6,388 nt of DNA from Ga0077554 sp046590885 (GTDB lineage Bacteria > Pseudomonadota > Gammaproteobacteria > Ga0077554 > Ga007554): contig JBKJTS010000068.1 of the NCBI GenBank assembly GCA_046590885.1, forward strand, positions 1 to 6,388, read 5' to 3'. Of this stretch, positions 1 through 4,765 are shown in pieces. Under the pieces are notes generated by a model. It was not told where the DNA came from and ran no database searches. It saw nothing but the letters and a program-made list of their open reading frames with translations. Each line of letters starts with the position of its first letter. Position 1 is the stretch's first letter. Made by a program: the position numbers and the translations under genes.

Positions 1-1
1 G

Positions 2-103
2 CAATATGCAGCTGGCAAAAGAGTTTATCCGCCAGAAGTGCCTGATTATGCACCTGATAGCGAAATTCGCGCATTGATTGACTGGGTTCTGAGTCTGAAA
101 TAA
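2..103 (+). CDS. C-terminal end of a probable c-type cytochrome (5' end outside window)
   Basis: Only the last 33 codons are visible, ending in TAA at 101-103. The tail contains KRVYPPEVPDYAPDSEIRAL followed by IDWVLSLK. An acidic 'DSEIRALIDWVLSL' closing helix is typical of the C-terminal helix of small class I cytochromes c, which packs against the heme. No CXXCH motif is in view, so the assignment rests on this helix and on the redox neighbours. The gene is followed after 27 bases by the 223-aa membrane protein at 131, so the two are probably cotranscribed. If it is a cytochrome, it would act on the periplasmic side. The number of hemes and the partner enzyme cannot be judged from this fragment. 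Confidence 0.5.
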   Translation, partial: QYAAGKRVYPPEVPDYAPDSEIRALIDWVLSLK

Positions 104-130
104 CTAACCAACACAGAAGGGTAAATATTT

Positions 131-802
131 ATGGCATGGAAACTGGATAACCCGATGTACTGCCTGTCTGATGAGCAAGAACAGCAGGAAATTTTGAAAA
201 AATGGGGCGAGGAGAGGATGGGAGGTTTAATACATCCAAGTAATAACAGGCTCCCACTTCCTCTCGTTTTTTTAATTGGATTGATTATCGTGACTGCATT
301 TTTGATAACGATGCCAATCTGGGGTCAGCGACCCACCGCAGAATTGTATAAGGTTCATGTGGAGCTGATGAACACACCGGAAGTTGAGCGCCTTGCGACC
401 CCTGCAGAAAAGATGAAATATCTTGATGCAGAAGCCATGAAGCGCTCGGCAAGTCATCCGGATTCACGGAATAAAGGTCAGCTGGAACGTCATCCTATTG
501 ACTGGGACGATTTGCTGAATTTGGCTCCTCAAATCATTGAGTTGCAGAAGCAAACCAAATTTCCATTGGATAATTTTACCGTTGTTGGTGACAAGATTGT
601 TATTGCCAACTTTGAAGGTAACATACGCACCGACGGAGTCTTGAAGGCGAATGGGGATCCAGAGCGGAATCGTCAGCAACCGTGGTGGGACAGGGGCTTT
701 ACCATCGACGTATTTTATGTCGGCTATTTCCTAGTATGGATGACCATCATGACCAAGCGGCTGCCGCACTACAGTATTAAGCCGCAAGTACCAGCTAAAT
801 AA
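131..802 (+). CDS. Uncharacterised membrane protein with two helices and a periplasmic domain, 223 aa
   Basis: I do not recognise the family. The start ATG has GAAGGG at 116-121 nine bases upstream. Residues 1-40 are hydrophilic and probably cytoplasmic; residues 42-62 form a strong transmembrane helix (LPLVFLIGLIIVTAFLITMP). About 125 polar residues (64-188) follow, probably periplasmic, and a second helix lies at about 189-207 (FTIDVFYVGYFLVWMTIM) before a short basic tail. The only cysteine is Cys11 and there is no CXXCH, so no covalent heme is expected. The gene sits between a probable cytochrome c and a 50-aa one-helix protein, and the unit ends at a terminator after that small gene. The layout suits an accessory or structural subunit of an inner-membrane electron-transfer complex; that role is inference from context only. 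Confidence 0.85.
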   Translation: MAWKLDNPMYCLSDEQEQQEILKKWGEERMGGLIHPSNNRLPLPLVFLIGLIIVTAFLITMPIWGQRPTAELYKVHVELMNTPEVERLATPAEKMKYLDAEAMKRSASHPDSRNKGQLERHPIDWDDLLNLAPQIIELQKQTKFPLDNFTVVGDKIVIANFEGNIRTDGVLKANGDPERNRQQPWWDRGFTIDVFYVGYFLVWMTIMTKRLPHYSIKPQVPAK

Positions 803-810
803 CACAACAT

Positions 811-817
811 GGGAGAG
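811..817 (+). promoter_or_regulatory. Ribosome binding site of the 50-aa gene
   Basis: GGGAGAG lies 8 bases before the ATG at 826. It is a strong Shine-Dalgarno match at good spacing, and it is the main support for calling the very short downstream frame a real gene. Confidence 0.65.
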
Positions 818-825
818 ATAAGCGT

Positions 826-978
826 ATGATAGATATTGATAACCTTACTTACGTTAGCACCGCTATTATTACTTTTGTGGTTGTTATGCCAGCCCTGTAC
901 AGTACTATCGTAGATAAGTACTGGCGTGAGCACAAAGTAGATAAAAAAATGGAAAAAGAGGCAGAAGTCTTCAAATAA
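826..978 (+). CDS. Small single-helix membrane protein, 50 aa (CcoQ-like in size and layout)
   Basis: A short frame runs from ATG 826 to TAA 976-978. It starts MIDIDNLTYVSTAIITFVVV and continues through a hydrophobic stretch (about residues 8-27) into a charged tail rich in Lys, Glu and Asp (KYWREHKVDKKMEKEAEVFK). This gives one transmembrane helix with a cytoplasmic charged C-terminus. Size and layout recall small accessory subunits of respiratory oxidases such as CcoQ of cbb3 oxidase, but I see no diagnostic residue match, so this is an analogy only. It begins 23 bases after the 223-aa gene and is the last gene before the terminator at 1024. A good ribosome site and clean hydrophobic/charged partition make it likely to be real. 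Confidence 0.72.
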   Translation: MIDIDNLTYVSTAIITFVVVMPALYSTIVDKYWREHKVDKKMEKEAEVFK

Positions 979-1023
979 AATTAGAAACTGTTGGGTTACT
1001 GGCCCGTCAAATTGCAGCATATG

Positions 1024-1059
1024 ATGCCGCTCCCCTAGAAAGGGGGCGGCATTTTTTTT
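1024..1059 (+). terminator. Rho-independent terminator
   Basis: The left arm ATGCCGCTCCCCT (1024-1036) pairs with AGGGGGCGGCAT (1041-1052, its last T being the first of the T run) around an AGAA loop, with one T bulge at 1031. Eight T residues (1052-1059) follow directly. The GC-rich stem plus T tract is a textbook intrinsic terminator. It lies 45 bases after the 50-aa gene and separates the upstream unit from the operon that starts near 1350. Confidence 0.93.
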
Positions 1060-1349
1060 ACGGGATTCATCTGCTGATCTAAAATATTGAATTAACATTA
1101 AAACAGATACGCCTAACTTGAATTGCTTTAGGAATGATTAGGGTTTACCAGCATCCTCACGTTACCCCCTCGCTTTTACCATTGTCCCAGTCCGAAAGTG
1201 AGAACTAATAGTAGGGTAGGTAGTCCAAATCGTGTAAGATATTGATGGATGTTTGTCGAGTTGCGAAAACCAGGGCATTCCAGGAGATTATTGAGGTGAC
1301 CTTGTTCCTCTAAGGTTAGGTATGATTATCGCAGTAGGTAGTGCACGTG
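1060..1349 (+). other. Non-coding leader/promoter region of the downstream operon
   Basis: No convincing gene lies between the terminator and the next start. The stretch is moderately AT-rich with scattered stops in all + frames. The downstream genes need a promoter here because transcription from upstream should stop at the terminator. I could not identify a convincing -35/-10 pair: TAAGAT at 1235-1240 could serve as a -10 but lacks a good -35, and TTGTCC at 1182 has only a poor -10 partner (CTAATA, 1205). I saw no FNR-type TTGAT-N4-ATCAA palindrome. A 9-base direct repeat GTAGGTAGT occurs at 1216-1224 and 1334-1342. A 22-codon frame at 1245-1313 has no clear support. Confidence 0.5.
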
Positions 1350-1688
1350 ATGTGGAACGAGTTGAAGGCAAAGTTGCCAGGGCACTTGCTAAATGCGTGG
1401 GTTGATTATCCGGCAAAGATGCTTGTAAAAGTGCAAGAGAACGTGGCTACCCCGTTCGGCATGGACCTGTCAATTGAGGGATTGAGTAGCCAACGTTACA
1501 GCGTATTTATTTTTGCGTTTTTAATAATGCAGCTCATGCTGTTCTCTTTTATGATTTATGTTTATTTAAAAAAAACTAAAGCTACTATAAAAACTGGGGA
1601 AAAGGTGATGTTCGGTGCGATTATGATGGGCATCGTGATTGGTGTAATTATCGGCTGGACGCAGTTGATCGAAGGCTATTTGTTTTAG
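1350..1688 (+). CDS. Uncharacterised two-helix membrane protein, 112 aa
   Basis: I do not recognise the family. An in-frame TAG at 1335 limits the start to GTG 1341, GTG 1347 or ATG 1350; I chose ATG 1350 (MWNELKAKLPG). The only Shine-Dalgarno-like bases, AGGT at 1336-1339, lie about 10 bases before it; GTG 1347 is also possible. Residues 1-49 are hydrophilic to amphipathic, residues 51-73 form helix one (SVFIFAFLIMQLMLFSFMIY), a short Lys/Thr-rich loop follows, and residues 86-106 form a Gly/Ile/Met-rich helix two. There are no cysteines, and the single His (H12) is not in a helix, so it shows no redox-centre ligands. It is the first gene of the 1350-4708 cluster and ends 9 bases before the CcoS-like gene. 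A structural or accessory subunit is the likely role, by context. Confidence 0.85.
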   Translation: MWNELKAKLPGHLLNAWVDYPAKMLVKVQENVATPFGMDLSIEGLSSQRYSVFIFAFLIMQLMLFSFMIYVYLKKTKATIKTGEKVMFGAIMMGIVIGVIIGWTQLIEGYLF

Positions 1689-1697
1689 GAGAGTGCT

Positions 1698-1958
1698 ATG
1701 ACTGAATACCTACAATCTTTACCCGATGGCTGGACCATCTGGGTGTGGATCATTGCGGCGGGTTTTATTTTGACCGCCGCCGCCTATTTCATGTGGTGGG
1801 CAGCAAAGAACGAACAGTTTGATGAAGACATTAAATACGTAGTTTTTGATGAAAATGACAAAAATAATATGTCGCCGGAAGAGTTTGCAAAAAGTGTTGA
1901 AGTAAACAAGCGGCAAGAGACGCGTCGAGCAGAGTTGCAGAGTCAGAAAAAGGACTAG
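1698..1958 (+). CDS. CcoS/FixS-like small membrane protein, 86 aa
   Basis: The start ATG is preceded by AGGAGAG (1687-1693), which overlaps the previous stop codon. One helix at about residues 14-36 is followed by WAAKNEQFDEDIKYVVFDEN (34-53). CcoS/FixS proteins, small factors needed for maturation of cbb3-type cytochrome oxidase, have one helix followed by a W-A-x-x-x-x-Q-F-D-D...(I/V)LFDD motif; this protein matches in order and spacing. It differs in a longer, highly charged tail (55-86) and in lacking the usual short CcoS length. It is followed one base later by a cytochrome c resembling the CcoO heme domain, which supports a link to a heme-copper-type complex. I see the motif; the maturation or subunit role is inferred. 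No heme or metal ligand motif is present. Confidence 0.82.
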   Translation: MTEYLQSLPDGWTIWVWIIAAGFILTAAAYFMWWAAKNEQFDEDIKYVVFDENDKNNMSPEEFAKSVEVNKRQETRRAELQSQKKD

Positions 1959-1959
1959 C

Positions 1960-2493
1960 ATGCGCAGAGGTGAGAAAGGCATCCTTGCCGTTGCAATACT
2001 GTCTGTAGTTATTCTGGCGGGGGTAAAGTTCTTACGGGATAGCGGTGATACGGAGTTCGATCGGGGGGTTCCGTTTTATACTACGGCGTCTCAAGAAATG
2101 AAAGTTGCCGGGTCGGATATCTATCGCCGACTTGGATGCAAAAGCTGTCATTCTTTGTGGTCGGTGCGGGATCTGACGGCGAATGTGCCCGCGCCCAAAT
2201 TGGATGGCATCGGCTCGTTGCGTGATGAGCAGTGGTTTTATGCATATTTTTCTGCTGAATCACCACAGGCGATGTTACCAACCCGTCTGAAGAAAAAATA
2301 TCAAATGCCGTCTTATGCTCATTTGCCAGAGCAGGAGCGAAAGCTTCTCGCGGCGTACATGAGCAGTTTGAAAGTAGAAGATTGGTATCTGGAAGAAACC
2401 AAAAAAGCAGAGTACGAGAAATTAACCGGCAAGCCGTACGTGCCAGTCGCTCAGGTTTCTAATGACCCCCAAAATCAAAAGCAGCCTCCTTGA
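1960..2493 (+). CDS. Membrane-anchored monoheme cytochrome c, CcoO-like, 177 aa
   Basis: The start ATG lies one base after the previous stop, with AGGA (1951-1954) upstream. Residues 7-25 form an uncleaved N-terminal anchor. The heme site is CKSCH at 60-64, preceded by GSDIYRRLG, and the distal ligand is probably Met116 in YQMPSYAHL. The order G-x-D-I-Y...G-C-x-x-C-H-S, P-x-L, D-E-W-style segment and M-P-x-Y-x-x-L resembles the monoheme domain of CcoO (and related NorC-type subunits), but the protein is somewhat shorter and the region between heme and Met is compressed. After the domain comes a charged tail (138-177) ending in Gln/Pro-rich residues. It should carry electrons in the periplasm to or from a membrane enzyme. 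Its last 32 bases overlap the next gene. Confidence 0.92.
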   Translation: MRRGEKGILAVAILSVVILAGVKFLRDSGDTEFDRGVPFYTTASQEMKVAGSDIYRRLGCKSCHSLWSVRDLTANVPAPKLDGIGSLRDEQWFYAYFSAESPQAMLPTRLKKKYQMPSYAHLPEQERKLLAAYMSSLKVEDWYLEETKKAEYEKLTGKPYVPVAQVSNDPQNQKQPP

Positions 2494-2980
2494 TGTAACA
2501 ATGGGTTCCGTGGCAATCGCCGTGGGCGTTATTATTAATGCCCTTGGTAATTACTGGACAGGTGCGCATCTCGAATTTTTCGGCGGTATCCAGTCGTTTG
2601 ATTATGACTGGGCAATTACGCTATTTTTTGTGCCGTTTGTCGCAGGTATTCCGGTCGCTTTGCTGTATGGTTTTGGCGGCAAGCTACTGGCAATGTTGCC
2701 GCCCCTTATTTTGGGTGGTTACAACTATCTGCAGGCCTATACTGGCAATGTCCCGGTTCCGGAAGGCTACATATTACTGCCGTTTATTTACTGGGTATTA
2801 GTGGTGGTAGTGGCGATGGAATTTTGTGCGGCTGGGGGCTTGGTAGGTGAGATCATTATTAAGCGCACTTATGGACGGAGTCCAAAGAATCAGGAACATT
2901 TGATTCACAAGCATCGACGCGACACTGCAGAAGATGAAACTGTTCCGATGGTGAATAAGTCCTCGGAGGTTGAAAGATGA
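2462..2980 (+). CDS. Uncharacterised four-helix membrane protein, 172 aa
   Basis: I do not recognise the family. The frame opens at ATG 2462, inside the cytochrome gene (32-base overlap), with only a weak AGG ribosome site at 2453. An in-frame ATG at 2501, 8 bases after the cytochrome stop, would give a 159-aa product beginning MGSVAIAVGV and still keep all helices. Predicted helices lie at about residues 14-33, 51-70, 73-92 and 104-132, followed by a cytoplasmic tail rich in charged residues and His (146, 150, 151). The loop after helix one carries aromatic residues (YWTGAHLEFF). No CXXCH is present. Its stop overlaps the next start as ATGA, indicating translational coupling to the SUMF1-fold gene. 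A membrane subunit or assembly factor of the local complex is plausible by context only. Confidence 0.88.
   Translation: MTPKIKSSLLDVTMGSVAIAVGVIINALGNYWTGAHLEFFGGIQSFDYDWAITLFFVPFVAGIPVALLYGFGGKLLAMLPPLILGGYNYLQAYTGNVPVPEGYILLPFIYWVLVVVVAMEFCAAGGLVGEIIIKRTYGRSPKNQEHLIHKHRRDTAEDETVPMVNKSSEVER
2965..2970 (+). promoter_or_regulatory. Ribosome binding site of the SUMF1-fold gene inside the upstream coding region
   Basis: GGAGGT lies 6 bases before ATG 2977 and within the last codons of the four-helix gene. Together with the ATGA stop/start overlap it fixes the start of the downstream gene and indicates coupled translation. Confidence 0.75.
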
Positions 2981-4050
2981 AGGCTGTCCCCGTTACTGGG
3001 CGACGCGGTGGTGCATTGGCACCTCAGCAGATTGCGTCACGCAAGCGTTATATTGCTGCAACCCTGGTTACCTGTATTGTAGTAACAATGGTGGCAGCTA
3101 CTCTCCATGTGGTCGAGTTGGGCTCGAATCGTATGGAGGAAATGCGCAGTAAAGCCTCCTACGATTTGAAGGATATGCACACTAAAATACGTGCGGCGGG
3201 CGAGGATGTTACACGCAGCCAGTTTTCAAAAAAAGGGTCGCAAGCCGCTGTGGCCAGATACACGGTTGCAGAAGTGGAAGCGATGCTGACCCCGGAGCAA
3301 TGGCGTGAACTGAATTCATTGATGACAGTGCCTGAGAATGAATTTTTGATGGGCTCTAACCGTGAGCGTGACGATGAGTATAATCGTCCACAACGTAAAG
3401 TTTCTTTAAAAGCTTACCTGATTGACAAATACCCAGTGACGAATGCTCAGTACGCCCGCTTTGTGGCGAGCGGGCACCGTCCTCCCTTGCATTGGAAAGA
3501 GGGGCGCATACCCGCGGGAACCGAATTGCACCCTGTGACCATGGTGTCATGGTACGATGCGATGAGCTATGCCAAATGGGCTGGCAAACGGCTGCCAACT
3601 GAGGCTGAGTGGGAAAAGGCGGCGCGTGGTACAGATGGTCGCCGTTGGCCGTGGGGTGATCAGATGGATCCAACGCGTTTGAATACTTATTATTCCATAG
3701 GTTCAACGACACCGGTTACCGCGTATCCTTCAGGTGCGAGTCCGTATGGGGTATTGGATATGGCCGGCAATGTGAATCAGTGGACCACCGATGATTTCAA
3801 GCCTTACCCGGGAACCAATGCGTCTGCTGAGGTGTTCATGGCTAAAATTGCCCAGGCAAATTCTCCAGCTGACAGGGCGATGAAGGTGGTTGATCTGGTG
3901 GTAACCGACAAACCTTATAAGGTGTTACGTGGCGGATCCTGGAAGAGTGATCCATTTTCTACCTCGTCTTACCACCGGAATTTTTCGTGGCCTCATTATG
4001 CGTCGGATTTTTTTGGATTTCGTTGCGCTAAAGATGTTGATGGCGCATGA
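2977..4050 (+). CDS. Membrane-anchored SUMF1/FGE-fold protein without the catalytic cysteines, 357 aa
   Basis: One helix at about 25-47 anchors the protein, followed by a linker with a coiled, charged look (50-115) and a SUMF1 (formylglycine-generating enzyme family) domain at about 118-352. Family signatures seen: FLMGS (123-127), KYPVTNAQYARFV (151-163), PVTMVSWYDAMSYAKWAGKR (186-205) then LPTEAEWEKAARG, PWGD (225-228), GVLDMAGNVNQWT (258-270), VLRGGSW (316-322), GFRCA (347-351). True FGE enzymes carry two cysteines shortly after the RGGS motif; here that stretch is WKSDPFSTSSYHRNF with none, so sulfatase activation is unlikely. No sulfatase gene is in view. Non-FGE members such as NirV (next to nirK) and PvdO act in other pathways. 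Orientation suggests a periplasmic domain. The setting among cytochrome and small membrane genes favours a structural or maturation role in the local complex (inference). Confidence 0.92.
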   Translation: MKAVPVTGRRGGALAPQQIASRKRYIAATLVTCIVVTMVAATLHVVELGSNRMEEMRSKASYDLKDMHTKIRAAGEDVTRSQFSKKGSQAAVARYTVAEVEAMLTPEQWRELNSLMTVPENEFLMGSNRERDDEYNRPQRKVSLKAYLIDKYPVTNAQYARFVASGHRPPLHWKEGRIPAGTELHPVTMVSWYDAMSYAKWAGKRLPTEAEWEKAARGTDGRRWPWGDQMDPTRLNTYYSIGSTTPVTAYPSGASPYGVLDMAGNVNQWTTDDFKPYPGTNASAEVFMAKIAQANSPADRAMKVVDLVVTDKPYKVLRGGSWKSDPFSTSSYHRNFSWPHYASDFFGFRCAKDVDGA

Positions 4051-4084
4051 AGGAAGCAGCACACATATGTAAGGGGATTCCGTC

Positions 4085-4330
4085 ATGTTAAAAACAGGTG
4101 GTTTATTAAGTGGCGCGGTGTTGATGATGGCATTTTCAAATGCTGCGTTGGCACTCGACAGTTATCGTTATCTGCATGTTACGATTGATACACCGTGGTT
4201 TATTTTTCTGTTTTTGGTGCCGCTCGTGTTAAGTCCGTTGATCATCATGGCTATACTGTATTGGTATTTTACCATCCAAAAAAGCAAGAAAAAAGGTAAG
4301 GATGAATTGGAAAGGGTGGCGGGGACATAG
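4085..4330 (+). CDS. Small secreted/one-helix membrane protein, 81 aa
   Basis: I do not recognise the family. AAGGGG (4071-4076) lies 8 bases before ATG 4085. Residues 1-23 look like a cleavable signal peptide (Lys3, hydrophobic core LLSGAVLMMAF, cleavage after ALA at 21-23). The mature part starts LDSYRYLHVTIDTPW, then one helix at about 39-61 (FIFLFLVPLVLSPLIIMAIL), then a strongly basic tail (QKSKKKGKDELER). The mature form would therefore have a short periplasmic N-terminus, one helix and a cytoplasmic tail. It is 34 bases downstream of the SUMF1-fold gene and 6 bases upstream of the next one, so it belongs to the same unit. A small subunit of the local membrane complex is the likely role, by context. 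Confidence 0.82.
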   Translation: MLKTGGLLSGAVLMMAFSNAALALDSYRYLHVTIDTPWFIFLFLVPLVLSPLIIMAILYWYFTIQKSKKKGKDELERVAGT

Positions 4331-4336
4331 TTACGC

Positions 4337-4708
4337 ATGGTGATAAATAGCGGTAGTTTCGTAGTAGTAAGTAGCAGCATTTTTGTATTATTGATTGCAC
4401 TGATGACCATGCTGGTTCCCGCGCCCGTCAAGGCGAATGAGAGCCAGCAAGTTATGCAGGGGTTCGTAAATAAAGAACATGTTGTCAGTGAGCATGTCCT
4501 GATTGAAACCAAGCAAAAGCACCAGATTTTATTTTTTATGGGCATTACCTTGCTAGTTTTCATTCTTGCCACAGCGGGATTTGGTCTTGCCATGGCGGTG
4601 TTTGGCAAGCAGGTGTTTGTGCCACATATGGTCTGCGCGGGCATTAGCGTTTTTCTGGCAATGGCACATGCAGTAACTGCTATCGTGTGGTTTTTTCCTT
4701 TCAATTAA
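4337..4708 (+). CDS. Membrane protein with signal peptide and two helices, conspicuous His pair, 123 aa
   Basis: I do not recognise the family. ATG 4337 has a weak ribosome site (GGGG, 4321-4324); GTG 4340 is an alternative. Residues 9-33 form a signal peptide or anchor (possible cleavage after VKA at 31-33), then a polar periplasmic stretch 34-62 with His48, His53 and His62. Helices lie at about 64-88 and 96-120. The last helix contains His97 and His111, separated by 13 residues. That spacing puts both on one face near opposite membrane sides and matches the H-X13-H pattern of heme-b-binding helices in cytochrome b; a second ligand pair would have to come from another subunit or a second copy. 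The heme idea is inference. It is the last gene of the tightly spaced cluster. Confidence 0.82.
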   Translation: MVINSGSFVVVSSSIFVLLIALMTMLVPAPVKANESQQVMQGFVNKEHVVSEHVLIETKQKHQILFFMGITLLVFILATAGFGLAMAVFGKQVFVPHMVCAGISVFLAMAHAVTAIVWFFPFN

Positions 4709-4765
4709 GGGTGTATTCACACGGCGCATTGCACGTCTGTTCAGTCCCTCCTATCTCTACATGCC

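Noticed and set aside
769..1098. Minus-strand frame of 109 codons
   Set aside because: It runs antisense through the 50-aa gene and the terminator hairpin, has no ribosome site, and its protein has no recognisable domain.
1182..1240. Possible sigma-70 promoter elements (TTGTCC at 1182, TAAGAT at 1235)
   Set aside because: No -35/-10 pair has both good boxes and 16-18 base spacing, so I did not annotate a promoter.
1245..1313. 22-codon + strand frame in the leader (MDVCRVAKTRAFQEIIEVTL...)
   Set aside because: No Shine-Dalgarno, no hydrophobic segment and no attenuator-like amino acid run; a frame this short is expected by chance.
2977..4050. Active formylglycine-generating enzyme
   Set aside because: Both catalytic cysteines after the RGGS motif are missing and no sulfatase gene is in view.
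4168..4704. Minus-strand frame of 178 codons opposite the 81-aa and 123-aa genes
   Set aside because: The + strand genes have ribosome sites, signal peptides and helices and fit the operon; the antisense protein is low-complexity Thr/Ile/Met-rich.
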